In this document: piece by piece, positions 55,190 through 64,000 of the stretch
Layout: each line of letters opens with the position of its first letter
Position numbering within the stretch: the stretch's first letter is position 1
Source of the DNA: Methanobrevibacter thaueri
GTDB taxonomy: Archaea > Methanobacteriota > Methanobacteria > Methanobacteriales > Methanobacteriaceae
Length of the DNA stretch: 64,000 bases
NCBI RefSeq assembly: GCF_003111625.1
Contig: NZ_MZGS01000023.1
Location: 1 to 64,000 of the forward strand
Reading direction: 5' to 3'
The notes under the pieces: model-generated
The model's input: only the letters and a program-made list of their open reading frames with translations
Databases searched by the model: none
Told to the model about the DNA's origin: nothing
Made by a program: the position numbers and the translations under genes

Positions 55190-56278
55190 TTATATTCTCC
55201 TAATTTCCAATGATTCGCCAAATTTCTTAAACTCAACTTCCCCATCCAGGGAAATGTCCACGTCATCAATATCCATTTCACCGTCAATCAGCTTGATTAT
55301 GGTGTCTCCGATGTTGATGTTGGAAATCTGCTTTAGGCCAACGTAAGGTGTTGTGAACCTTGAATTGATTTCCAGAAGGTAAACTGAATAGATATCTTTT
55401 TCATCATTATTTATTAACAAGTCAACACCCACAAAACCTTTGAGTCCATCAATGGCTTCAACAGCATTTTTTGCTATTTCAAACGCTTCATCTTTATATT
55501 TGCTTTCATAAGGTATTTTTCCGCCAAGATAGGTTCCCTTATCATTCTTAAGTTCCACGAACTGTTGGTTTAGACTTATTGGAATTGCCTTATTGCCGTC
55601 TGAAAGCAGACTGACGCTAATGTCAACACCATCGACATACTCCTGAACGATGACGCGTGAGCCCGGTGTGAAGATCTTATCAAGGTCCAATGTCAAGTCC
55701 TCGATATTTTCAATTATGACAATGTCCTCGCAGTCAACTCCCATCAATGGCTTGATGATCAGCTTCAATGGGGTAAGCGGATCTTCAGCCTGCCATTTTT
55801 CATGCAGGTTTTCAATTGCCCTTTTCCAATAGCCTTTCGCATCAATCTTGAACCTGAATGACCTAGGCTGCGGAACGGTATTCGGCAGGGATTCATAGGT
55901 TTCATACTTGTCTGAAGACTTGAAACATGCCTCTGAAGAGGAGGTGTATGTCCTGACACCGTTGTCCTCCAGTATTTTGGTTATATTGAATAGGTTATTG
56001 TTGTTTTCGGCGGCAATGAAAATTGCATTGTCAAAGTCTGATGCATTCTTTTCAAGCCAATCGATGATGTTTTCATCTATCAGGATGGGATTGACGTTGT
56101 CATATTCCTTTACGACATTTTCATATGACTCGTTAATCACCAGATCAACATTATACTCTTTCAAGTCATCCAAAAGTGCAAAAATCAGCTCTTCAGCTTC
56201 TGAAATTATGCACTTGTCCTTTTCACCGGAAGCTGTGAAATATTCGAATACCAAAATTGAATCATTCTCGCTCATCAT
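55190..56278 (-). CDS. mfnD: ATP-grasp ligase, probable MfnD (tyramine-glutamate ligase)
   Basis: A 362-residue ATP-grasp enzyme: [18 protein letters not shown] (about 180-197), [17 protein letters not shown], and [14 protein letters not shown] near residue 315. MfnD joins glutamate to tyramine, the step before MfnF; adjacency to mfnF makes this the likeliest role. It is longer than MJ0815. The start overlaps the wecB stop by 17 bp. Confidence 0.82.
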   Translation of the reverse strand: MMSENDSILVFEYFTASGEKDKCIISEAEELIFALLDDLKEYNVDLVINESYENVVKEYDNVNPILIDENIIDWLEKNASDFDNAIFIAAENNNNLFNITKILEDNGVRTYTSSSEACFKSSDKYETYESLPNTVPQPRSFRFKIDAKGYWKRAIENLHEKWQAEDPLTPLKLIIKPLMGVDCEDIVIIENIEDLTLDLDKIFTPGSRVIVQEYVDGVDISVSLLSDGNKAIPISLNQQFVELKNDKGTYLGGKIPYESKYKDEAFEIAKNAVEAIDGLKGFVGVDLLINNDEKDIYSVYLLEINSRFTTPYVGLKQISNINIGDTIIKLIDGEMDIDDVDISLDGEVEFKKFGESLEIRRI

Positions 56279-57584
56279 AAGTAATCATCATCCCGTTTAA
56301 GTTTAAGTCGTCTGCCGGGAAACGCATTTCATCGCCATCATATGCCATGTGAATCAAGGCATCGTTTTTAGTTTCAAATTCCCTGACTGTGATGTCCTCG
56401 TCAATCAAGGCCATTTTCCTTGAAAATGAAGACATGATGTCTTCCGGAGCCTTAATGTCAAGCAGACCTTTTTCATAATACTCCTGGATTGCATCAACTG
56501 TTAGTTTTGCGGAATCGCCTTGGCCGTATGGGTTTGGAGCGTTTTTCATTTTGTCCCTGAATTCCTCATCGGACAATATCCTATCAACATATTCTAAAAT
56601 CGCATCCTTGTCTGAACCCACCAGAATGTTTCCGCCTGATGTTACGGTTTCTGGCCTTTCGGTGTTGTACCTTAAGGTCAAAGCAGGCACATCAAGAGTT
56701 ATTGCCTCCTCCTGCAATCCTCCTGAGTCAGTTAAAATTAAAGTTGAAGCGGAAGTCAACTGTAAAAAATCAAGATAACCGATTGGCTTTATGATGTGAA
56801 CATGCTCCAGACTGTCCAATTCATCAAACAACCCAAATTCCTGTAGGGTGTTTTTTGTTCTTGGATGAATCGGGAAAATGATGTTCATCTGGTCCAGTTC
56901 CTTTAAAGCCTCAATAATGCTTGTTACCCTTTTCCTGTCATCGACATTCTCTGCCCTGTGCATTGTTAGGGTCAGTATATTGTCCATATTCTCAATGTCC
57001 AACCTTGAAAGGGATTCCTCTTCAATGCCCCTTTTCTTGGCTATTTCCAAATGTCTGAAGCAGGCATCGACAACAGTGTTTCCAGTGACAATAAGATTTC
57101 TTCTTGAAAATCCTTCAGCCAAAAGATTGATGGCTGATTCAACTGTAGGAACAAAATACATTGATGATGCAACATCGGCGACCCTGCGATTGATTTCCTC
57201 AGGCATTGTCATGTCAAATGACCTGAGTCCCGCTTCCACATGGCCCACCGCAATGTGCAGTTTGGATGCCACAAGAGCTCCGGCAAGGACTGCATTGGTG
57301 TCACCCTGAACAAGCACGATGTCAGGCTTTTCACTGACAAGAACTTCCTCAATTCCCTTCATCATAAGTCCGGTCTGTTTTCCGTGACTTGCGGAACCAA
57401 CATGGATATTGTAATCCGGAGATGGAATCTCCAAATCCCTGAAGAAATTGTCTGACATTTCCTTATCGTAATGCTGTCCTGTATGTAAAACGATTTGGTC
57501 AATGCCTCTTTTGGCAATCTCATCAATAATAGGGGCCATCTTAATGATTTCCGGCCTTGTTCCCAAAATAGTTGCAATTTTCAT
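56262..57584 (-). CDS. wecB: UDP-N-acetylglucosamine 2-epimerase with C-terminal extension
   Basis: A 440-residue non-hydrolysing epimerase making UDP-ManNAc for surface polysaccharides: [15 protein letters not shown] (6-20), [35 protein letters not shown], and [11 protein letters not shown]. The family is about 360-380 residues; here about 65 extra residues follow ([20 protein letters not shown] onward), partly overlapping mfnD. The extension is unrecognised. Confidence 0.93.
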   Translation of the reverse strand: MKIATILGTRPEIIKMAPIIDEIAKRGIDQIVLHTGQHYDKEMSDNFFRDLEIPSPDYNIHVGSASHGKQTGLMMKGIEEVLVSEKPDIVLVQGDTNAVLAGALVASKLHIAVGHVEAGLRSFDMTMPEEINRRVADVASSMYFVPTVESAINLLAEGFSRRNLIVTGNTVVDACFRHLEIAKKRGIEEESLSRLDIENMDNILTLTMHRAENVDDRKRVTSIIEALKELDQMNIIFPIHPRTKNTLQEFGLFDELDSLEHVHIIKPIGYLDFLQLTSASTLILTDSGGLQEEAITLDVPALTLRYNTERPETVTSGGNILVGSDKDAILEYVDRILSDEEFRDKMKNAPNPYGQGDSAKLTVDAIQEYYEKGLLDIKAPEDIMSSFSRKMALIDEDITVREFETKNDALIHMAYDGDEMRFPADDLNLNGMMITYDERE

Positions 57585-57628
57585 ATTATCACTTAAATAA
57601 TATATGTTTAAAATACTTTAAAAATTTT

Positions 57629-57964
57629 TTAGAAATTCTCAATAATCTTTCGCAATTCTGCAAGGTTGGTTTCAACGAATTGACGATATTTCGGATTCGC
57701 CAATATCTTGTATTGCTTTATTTTTGATTTCAGGTAAGCTTCATGCATTATCTTCTGTAATGTGACAATATCTGTTCTTAAAATTAAATCCAGTTTATCC
57801 TTTTGGTCCTGGCTCAGATTGTTTAGGTGGGATTGTATTTGAGACTGGAATTTTAAAACGAAATTGGTGTTCTTCCTTGCAAAGTGTTCAAGCAAAAAGG
57901 AGGGAGCCATCTGAAATATGCTCTCATATTCCTTAACGTCATCATAGGTTATCTTATCATCCAT
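57629..57964 (-). CDS. Unknown helical protein, 111 aa
   Basis: Not recognised. All-helical, charged protein (TYDDVKEYESIFQMAPSFLL; DQKDKLDLILRTDIVTLQK). The upstream start at 57988 would overlap truA; the ATG at 57964 follows the truA stop by 4 bp and is preferred. Probably co-transcribed with truA. Confidence 0.65.
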   Translation of the reverse strand: MDDKITYDDVKEYESIFQMAPSFLLEHFARKNTNFVLKFQSQIQSHLNNLSQDQKDKLDLILRTDIVTLQKIMHEAYLKSKIKQYKILANPKYRQFVETNLAELRKIIENF

Positions 57965-57968
57965 ATTA

Positions 57969-58838
57969 TCAAAACTCGTGCAAATCATTTAAGCTTTTTA
58001 TCATTGATTCACGTATCGCATATCTTCTCTGCAAATCGGTTAGTGAATCAACCAGATTGCGTCTGAATCTCTCACAGGCATAATCGTCATATGTGAACTT
58101 TATCCCATCATATTGAATGTCCATTAAAATCAGATAATCGGGCTCCATGACCTTAATGTAGGCCCTAGGCTCATCCTCAGCAGGATTCAATAGCTTTTCA
58201 ACATCATCCAATGTCATCTTGCCGACGGCCACATCCACAAAGACCCTCATCATTTTCCTCACCATGTTCCACAGGAATGATTCGCCATAGATGTCGACAA
58301 AAATAGGAGTTAAGGTCTCGTGAAGGTTTGGGAATTCCCTTTTATGGTAATCGCCAAGTTCGGCCCTTGTGATTTTGATGTCATCAATTGTGCGCGTGGT
58401 TGTCTTTTGGAAACGCTTCGTGAAGTTTGTGAAGTTATGGGTTCCCTTGAAAAGCTCGGCACACTCGTTTAGCTTATCGATGTCGAGATCCTGAAACAGC
58501 ATGTAGCGATACTGCCTCATCTGAGCATATCTTGGTTTAAAAGCATAACGAACAGGTGCACTGGCCAAAATTTGGATATCATCAGGCAGGGAATTGTTTA
58601 TCTCGTTCACACGCACTTCCTTTTCGGACTGGAAGCTGATTACATTACCTAAACTGTGAACCCCCGCATCGGTCCTTCCCGCAATCCTGAATCTGGACTT
58701 TTTCAAATCATCAATGTAATCTAGCTTGCGCAAATGATAGATCAACTCTTCCTCAACAGTCCTGATGTCGGGTTGCCTTTGAAAACCGTGGAAATTAGTT
58801 CCGATATATCCAATTTTTAGTGCTGTTCGTTTCATCAT
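57969..58838 (-). CDS. truA: tRNA pseudouridine synthase TruA
   Basis: A 289-residue TruA that makes pseudouridine at positions 38-40 of tRNA. Motif GRTDAGVHSLGNVISF (about 52-67) holds the catalytic Asp. The alternative ATG at 58835 is equally possible. A 16-bp palindrome (58843-58858) sits 5 bp upstream of the start. Confidence 0.93.
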   Translation of the reverse strand: MMKRTALKIGYIGTNFHGFQRQPDIRTVEEELIYHLRKLDYIDDLKKSRFRIAGRTDAGVHSLGNVISFQSEKEVRVNEINNSLPDDIQILASAPVRYAFKPRYAQMRQYRYMLFQDLDIDKLNECAELFKGTHNFTNFTKRFQKTTTRTIDDIKITRAELGDYHKREFPNLHETLTPIFVDIYGESFLWNMVRKMMRVFVDVAVGKMTLDDVEKLLNPAEDEPRAYIKVMEPDYLILMDIQYDGIKFTYDDYACERFRRNLVDSLTDLQRRYAIRESMIKSLNDLHEF

Positions 58839-58842
58839 TATA

Positions 58843-58858
58843 ATATTAACGTTAATAT
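58843..58858. promoter_or_regulatory. 16-bp perfect palindrome at the truA start
   Basis: ATATTAACGTTAATAT, a perfect palindrome 5 bp upstream of the truA start codon. It could be an operator, as it covers the expected transcription start, or part of a very short leader. Confidence 0.4.
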
Positions 58859-58890
58859 AAAATAAGTTTTTAGAAAAAAGTGGAGGAAAA

Positions 58891-58915
58891 GTAAATAGCT
58901 AGTGTAGCTATTTAC
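58891..58915 (-). terminator. Terminator hairpin of the acetyltransferase gene
   Basis: Perfect 11-bp stem GTAAATAGCTA / TAGCTATTTAC with a 3-nt loop, followed on the minus strand by TTTTCC and a later T-run, about 80 bp after the stop at 58994. Confidence 0.6.
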
Positions 58916-58993
58916 TCCTGTAATATGGCATAATATTGTTCAATTAAATGATAGGCATGCCAATTGAAAAGTAATCATTATTAAAAAGAGTTT

Positions 58994-59500
58994 TCATGTT
59001 AAAATTTTTACCATATGGGTTGTTTCATCATAATCGTCTTCCTCGATTGTGATTTCATAACCGACAGATGTCCAAAAAGGAATTCCAGATTCAAGATACC
59101 TGTGAGTGTGCAAGTATATTTTATCATATCCGGCATCCTTAGCAAATTCCTCCATGGTATTGACCAATTTGCGTGCAAGGCCATGCCTTCGGTACTCCTC
59201 AGCCACCATCAGTCTCCATATGCTTGCGGTATCCTCCCTTGAATAGACACCTTCAAATAATTCATAATCAACATCATAGGCCCTAATGGCCGCCGTTGCA
59301 ATTATTTTATCGCCGTCTAAAGCTATGTAAAAGTTACCTTTAGGGGAATCCAGATAATATTCTGCCATCCATTCAATATCATAATGAAACTTTGGAGTTG
59401 GCCCAATGCCATACTCATTCATTATCTGCTCATATAAAAATACTTTAACAGCATCAATTTCCTCGGGGTCATTATTTACTGCCCTGATAATAAAATCCAT
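58994..59500 (-). CDS. GNAT-family N-acetyltransferase
   Basis: A 168-residue GNAT protein: acetyl-CoA loop YRRHGLARKLVN (about 102-113) with LHTHRYLESGIPFWTSVGYE near the end. The substrate is unknown. Monocistronic between the ABC operon and the truA terminator. Confidence 0.85.
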   Translation of the reverse strand: MDFIIRAVNNDPEEIDAVKVFLYEQIMNEYGIGPTPKFHYDIEWMAEYYLDSPKGNFYIALDGDKIIATAAIRAYDVDYELFEGVYSREDTASIWRLMVAEEYRRHGLARKLVNTMEEFAKDAGYDKIYLHTHRYLESGIPFWTSVGYEITIEEDDYDETTHMVKILT

Positions 59501-59545
59501 AATATCACCTAAAAATTAAAAAAAAGAGAAATGAGGTGATTTCTC

Positions 59546-60403
59546 TTATTCCTGTGCGGTTTCAGGATTGAGCAATTTTTCAACATTTTCTCCGATTAAA
59601 TCAAACAACAATACAACTATCAGTAATGACATACCAGGATAGAAAGCCAACCACCAGTATCCAGATGACAGGTAGTGCATTGATTCTGATAAAATTACCC
59701 CAATAGCCGGTTCATGAGGAGGCAATCCGAATCCTAAGAATGTAATTGCCGCTTCGTGCATGATAGCATGAGGGAACATTAGGATTACGCCTACAATGAT
59801 TTGAGATATGATTAAAGGAAGAATATGCTTTGTTGCAATCCATACTTTAGACATTCCGAGATTTTCCGCTAAATGAATATATTCCTTAGTCCTAATTTCT
59901 TTAACTTCAGATCTTAAGACCCTCGCAAGGGGAGTCCAATGAGTCAATCCAACACCCATCACAACACCGATAACCCCTCCACCAAACATGATGGAAACAA
60001 GAATGATTAAAAGGATGTGAGGTATTGAACCGAATAAATCAATGATTCCCGCAACAGCCTCATCCGCAAACTTATTGAAACTTGAGAATAATCCCAGAAC
60101 AATGGAAATAAAAGTACTTATTACAGATGCGATGAATCCGACCATAATACTTAATCCGAGACCTGCAATGGTTCTTTGAAACATGTCCCTTCCCATCCAA
60201 TCAGTACCGAAAAGATGTTCAAGGGAAGGCATTTGATTAGCGCTGATGAAACTTGTTGGAATATCCCTTATAAAATAACCTGAAACGAAAATGGATACAA
60301 TAACCAATGCGGAAAGAATAATAATGACAAGAGTTTTTGTCCTGAGATTAGCAGGGTACAAAAACCATTGCTTTTTATCATCAGTTTCTCTTTTTTTAAT
60401 CAT
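59546..60403 (-). CDS. ABC transporter permease, OppC/DppC/NikC type
   Basis: A 285-residue permease with six membrane spans and the EAA-type loop (LAENLGMSKVWIATKHILPL, about 195-214). An ATG at 60403 after AAGGAG, overlapping the oppB end, is preferred to the one at 60433. It needs OppD/F ATPases to work; none is next to it. Confidence 0.92.
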   Translation of the reverse strand: MIKKRETDDKKQWFLYPANLRTKTLVIIILSALVIVSIFVSGYFIRDIPTSFISANQMPSLEHLFGTDWMGRDMFQRTIAGLGLSIMVGFIASVISTFISIVLGLFSSFNKFADEAVAGIIDLFGSIPHILLIILVSIMFGGGVIGVVMGVGLTHWTPLARVLRSEVKEIRTKEYIHLAENLGMSKVWIATKHILPLIISQIIVGVILMFPHAIMHEAAITFLGFGLPPHEPAIGVILSESMHYLSSGYWWLAFYPGMSLLIVVLLFDLIGENVEKLLNPETAQE

Positions 60404-61385
60404 TGAATTCACTCTCCTTAATCCTTGGGTCAATTAAATAATAAGATAAATCCGCAAGCAGGTTACCGACAAATACGAATATCGCACTGAATATTACAAT
60501 TCCTAAAAATAACGGAACATCACTGCTGAGACCAGCCGCTACTGCCGTTTGCCCAATACCAGGATATGAGAATACTTGCTCTACAAGTACCGCTCCACCA
60601 AACAGTTCACTGAAAGATAAGAACTGTAATGTTACTGCAGGCAGCAATATGTTCCTTATTCCGTGATTTTTAATTAAATCCCATCCTTTTTCTCCTCTAG
60701 ATTTAGCGAATAACACATAATCTGAAGATAAAACCTGAATTAATTCATTACGAGTATACATTGCAATCGGTGCCAAACCAACCAGGCTCAATGTAAGTGT
60801 AGGAAGCACCAACCTTGATGCCCATTCTAAAAACGTAGCATCAGTACTCCTAACACCAATTGGAACACCAAATCCAATTGGGAACCATCCCAAATAAACA
60901 GCAAATACCATCAATACAAGCATACCTACCCAGAAAGACGGTGCAGATTGAATTGCATAACAATAAATTTTTACTGCCTTGTCTATCCAAGAACCTTTAT
61001 TTTTACCTGCAACAACACCTAGAACAAAACCAAGAACCCCACTCAATACCCATGAGATGGCCATCAACACAATGGAAGCGGAAGCCTTTTCCCAAATGAT
61101 ATCAATAACCGGTGCACGATATATTAAAGAAGTTCCCAAATTAAGCTGTATTAAATCTAATAGCCAATGGTAAATTTTCGTAGTCAAAGGAACATTTGTA
61201 CCGAAATAATTCTCAAGTATTTGTCTTTGTGCTTCTGATACTGCTGCTTGTCTTAAATAAGCGTTAACTGGATCAATAGGGGATAAATCTAATAATATGA
61301 AACTAAAAATTGCAACTACAAGTATCAATATCACAAAACGTACTAACTTGTAACCCAAAAATTTCAATAATTTATTTTTATTCAA
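60396..61385 (-). CDS. ABC transporter permease, OppB/DppB/NikB type
   Basis: A 329-residue six-span permease with the family EAA loop (AKSRGEKGWDLIKNHGIRNI). The start is TTG, 9 nt after a GGGGG ribosome binding site. Co-transcribed with oppC (overlap) and 57 bp after the binding-protein gene. Confidence 0.92.
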   Translation of the reverse strand: MNKNKLLKFLGYKLVRFVILILVVAIFSFILLDLSPIDPVNAYLRQAAVSEAQRQILENYFGTNVPLTTKIYHWLLDLIQLNLGTSLIYRAPVIDIIWEKASASIVLMAISWVLSGVLGFVLGVVAGKNKGSWIDKAVKIYCYAIQSAPSFWVGMLVLMVFAVYLGWFPIGFGVPIGVRSTDATFLEWASRLVLPTLTLSLVGLAPIAMYTRNELIQVLSSDYVLFAKSRGEKGWDLIKNHGIRNILLPAVTLQFLSFSELFGGAVLVEQVFSYPGIGQTAVAAGLSSDVPLFLGIVIFSAIFVFVGNLLADLSYYLIDPRIKESEFND

Positions 61386-61442
61386 GAAAAGAAACCCCCT
61401 TAAAAATTTTTAAAAAATAAAAAAAGGAAAAAGATAAGTTAA

Positions 61443-63061
61443 TTAAGCTGTAGAGTTGGTTCTGGTCCAATCACAGACATTAATTAATATATCGTTTCCT
61501 AAACCGTCAGGTTGTTCACCAATATCGATTCCATCTTTAATGAAGTAGTTGTAGTCGTAGTTTACAAGCCATACGAATGGAGCATCGCCAGCAGGACCCC
61601 AACCTCCGCCATTGACGAGAGCGGATTCTGACCATAAGGTGTTAGCAGCATTCAAATCACTGGAATGCATTGCTTCATCCATCAATTTATCAGAATCAGT
61701 GTTGTTGTATAAACCAGGGTTCATGTAGAATCCGTCGGCTTCTTTACTGTGATATTGTTGATAAATGGATTTGTATGGGTCAGGGGAAGTTTGTTGCATT
61801 AATGCTGCTGAAGAGTACATGTTAGCATAAATTGTATCCCAATCAGCACCGACTAAGTTAACTTCAATTCCAAGTTCTTTTGCTTGTTCTGCAAATACTG
61901 TGGATAGAGACTGTCTGTCAAGGTAGTCAGGTGGGTAGTATAAATCAAATGATGCTTTTACACCATCTTTTTCCACGATTCCATCACCGTCAGTATCTGT
62001 CCAGCCACCCTCTTTCAAGATTTGTTTAGCTGCATCGACATCTCCATCCTGAACTTTAGCATTAGAGTTTGCATAATCCCTTGTATCTACACTGGTATAT
62101 TCAGGGGTAGCATGTCCTGAGAAGATTTCATCACACATTGCTTGACGGTCAACACCGACGTTCAATGCTTGTCTGATTGCTTTATCGGAAGTTACATTGT
62201 TACCTATTTTCCATGTTCCGTTCCAAGAATCACCTGTGTCCGGAAGGTATGGGAAGGATACACCTTGTGCTCTTCCAGCAGATTTTTCAACAAATTGATA
62301 TCCGTCAACACTTTGGTTTAATGCAGAAGTTGCTACAGGAACTACATCCACATCACCAGATTTAGCCAATTCTAACCATGTTGCTTCTTCAGGGAATAAT
62401 AAGGTAATTTGAGTGAAGTATGGTTTTTGGCCATAATAGTTATCATTGACTTTGAATATTGCTTGTTGGCCTTTATCCCAGTGATCCAATACATAAGGTC
62501 CTGTACCGATTGGGTTTTCACCATAGGTATTGTTGTCGTATGAATCAGATGGAACAATACCGACATATCTTAAGTCATAAATGAATGTTGATCTTGGTTC
62601 AACTAAATTAAACTCGACAGTGGTTTCATTTACTGCTTTTATACTTTCAAGATTTGTTAAATCCAATTCTGACTCGGTTTCTTTTGCAGTGTTGAATGTG
62701 ATGCTACATCCTCAGCATCGAAAGTTGAGTTATCTGAGAATTTAACATCATCTCTTACATTAACTGTCCATGTTTTACCGTCACCACTGATTGAGTAATC
62801 AGTAGCAAGGTCTGGGACAATGTCACCATTTTTATCTGTTTTAAATAAACAACTTTGTACTAACGGATTATAGTTTTGGTGTCCGCATCCCCAACCAACA
62901 AGAGGGCTGAATCCTGCTTCTGGTTCTTTGATGTTACTGTGCGCTGCTACTGTTAAATGAGTAGGGTCACTGTCATGAGTGCCTCCACCCATCAATGCAA
63001 ATGCAGCCACAACTATAACGACCAAAGCTACAATCGCTGCGATTATCATTTTTTTATCCAT
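61443..63061 (-). pseudogene. Frameshifted ABC substrate-binding protein (SBP family 5)
   Basis: Two frames make one family 5 binding protein (peptide/nickel type): signal or anchor plus N-terminal part (MDKKMIIAAIVALVVIVVAA start at 63061) and, in another frame, from AKETESELDL to the C-terminus. The break is one missing base near 62700-62701: reading GTA-GCA-TC-ACA-TTC, a T restored gives VAFTFNTAKE, the family pattern. The full protein would be about 540 residues. It may be a pseudogene, a phase-variable state or a sequencing error. The ligand (nickel or peptide) is undecided. Confidence 0.85.
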
Positions 63062-63073
63062 AAATTTCACCAT

Positions 63074-63397
63074 GAAATAACTTCATATTAAAATAAAAGT
63101 AATACTTTTATAGGGATTTATGCTCAATCAGTAATACTTTTTTTAATTATTTTAATATAATAGTAATTTTGATTATTAAATATAAAAAGATATTTATTAC
63201 TTTTAAAGATTGCTTAAAAAAATAGCCAATGTTTAATAAAAAACATGATAAAGACATCAATTAGAAAAATTTAACGACTGGATTTTATAACCATTGAACA
63301 AAAAGTAATATCAAACTAAAACAAAAACTTGAAAAAAATAATACTAAAAGTAATACAAAATTAACATTTAAATAGAACCACCATTAAATATTCGCTC
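63074..63397. promoter_or_regulatory. Control region with repeated AAAAGTAATAC sites
   Basis: A 324-bp AT-rich gap between the divergent transporter and QueG-like genes. AAAAGTAATAC or its complement occurs at 63095-63109 (a 15-bp perfect palindrome AAAAGTA-A-TACTTTT), 63131-63141, 63195-63204, 63301-63310 and 63346-63356. The palindrome overlaps the transporter TATA box (TATAAAAG, minus strand, 63104-63112). For the rightward gene a TATA box, ATTTAAATA (63367-63375), lies about 27 nt before its ATG. Confidence 0.65.
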
Positions 63398-64000
63398 ATG
63401 AGCATCTCACATAAATTAAAAAGTTACCTGATAGAAAACGGTGCAAGCAACGTGGGGTTTGCAGACATCACACATTTTTCCCCAAAACCCAATCTAAATG
63501 TTGGCGTTGTGTTTTATATAACTTATCCCAAGGAGATTATACGAAACATGCAGAATGCACCTACACATGAATATCTTGAAGAGCTAATAAGCCTAAACAC
63601 AAGACTGGACGCCCTTGGGATGAAATGTGAGGAATTTTTAATGGACAAGGGTTATGATGCTTATGCGCAAACAAAAAAGAGACTGGGAACTGATTTTGGA
63701 GAGTTCAATTCATTTGAACTGCCACATAAAACTATCGCCACACGTGCAGGCCTTGGATGGATTGGCAAATCAGCATTATTCACAACAAAGGATTATGGAT
63801 CAGCGCTTAGACTATCATCAGTTTTAACAGATGCTCCCTTAGACTTGGGAACCCCAATACAAAAATCAAGATGCGGAAAATGCATGGAATGCAGGGACGC
63901 ATGCCCAGGCGGGGCAATAAGTGGCAAAGAGTGGAATTATAAATTAAAGAGAAATGACTTTTATGACGATAAAAAATGTGAGAAATACGCCCTCATTATA
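63398..64000 (+). CDS. QueG-like double 4Fe-4S protein (3' end outside window)
   Basis: The first 201 codons of a protein like epoxyqueuosine reductase and related iron-sulfur proteins: the TRAGLGWIGKSALF motif (about 119-132), then SRCGKCMECRDACPGGAISG (about 163-182) for a 4Fe-4S cluster. QueG itself acts on the queuosine precursor; archaeal relatives often have other, unknown substrates. Leaderless start likely. It is truncated at the window end. Confidence 0.85.
   Translation, partial: MSISHKLKSYLIENGASNVGFADITHFSPKPNLNVGVVFYITYPKEIIRNMQNAPTHEYLEELISLNTRLDALGMKCEEFLMDKGYDAYAQTKKRLGTDFGEFNSFELPHKTIATRAGLGWIGKSALFTTKDYGSALRLSSVLTDAPLDLGTPIQKSRCGKCMECRDACPGGAISGKEWNYKLKRNDFYDDKKCEKYALII

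Overview
The window is a gene-dense, AT-rich stretch of an archaeal chromosome, almost certainly a methanogen of the Methanobacteriales and most like Methanobrevibacter. The grounds are: methanogenesis marker proteins (mmp2, 3, 5, 6, 15, 17), methanofuran genes (mfnD, mfnF), a homoaconitase small subunit with the methanogen YLRT loop, CbiD and CbiZ, a thermosome, an archaeal histone, diphthamide synthesis (dphB), Trm5, archaeal lipid genes (tes, carS), GHMP-type shikimate kinase, S17e, Nob1, TATA boxes about 25 nt before leaderless starts, and an adhesin-like secreted protein typical of gut Methanobrevibacter.

Layout. 1-735: 3' end of an IS1182-like transposase, then a tiny ribbon-helix-helix gene missing from simple ORF lists (824-979). 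1.1-6.7 kb: acetyltransferase, dphB/trm5 divergent pair, mtnA, ppaC. 6.8-10.0 kb: a tightly coupled STAS / HATPase / SpoIIE-phosphatase / Sfp-type phosphopantetheinyl transferase operon. 10.0-16.7 kb: cstA, nifB and the mmp3-6-5-15-17 operon for activation of methyl-coenzyme M reductase. 16.8-19.1 kb: secreted nuclease and secreted adhesin-like protein. 19.3-25.3 kb: DUF4013, mmp2, DUF2117, nob1, then three winged-helix regulators and moaB. 25.4-30.7 kb: pyrE, xseAB (exonuclease VII with an internally repeated large subunit), cbiZ, thermosome. 31.0-32.2 kb: repeat-built coiled-coil protein. 32.4-41.5 kb: lysine genes asd-dapB-dapA-lysC, rps17e-aroQ, two secreted Ig-plus-metallopeptidase proteins inserted next to shikimate kinase, and a glycosyltransferase. 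41.8-50.7 kb: cbiD, thioredoxin-like protein, Hel308, elp3, deoC, tRNA-Val/tRNA-Phe, histone, mtaB. 50.7-57.6 kb: hacB, tes/carS lipid pair, mfnF-mfnD-wecB. 57.6-59.5 kb: truA and an acetyltransferase. 59.5-63.1 kb: an Opp/Nik-type ABC operon whose binding-protein gene is frameshifted. 63.4 kb to the end: a truncated QueG-like iron-sulfur protein.

The most interesting items are the partner-switch/phosphopantetheinyl-transferase operon (an RsbV/W/U-like module in an organism without sigma factors); nifB beside the mmp operon, which fits nitrogenase-type clusters serving methyl-coenzyme M reductase activation; a nine-unit 11-bp tandem repeat in exact register upstream of a three-regulator operon; an array of AAAAGTAATAC half-sites around the transporter promoter; a secreted peptidase that appears to start with ATT; and a shared motif placed identically after the TATA boxes of nifB and deoC. 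Function assignments rest on motif recognition by eye; no database search was possible.
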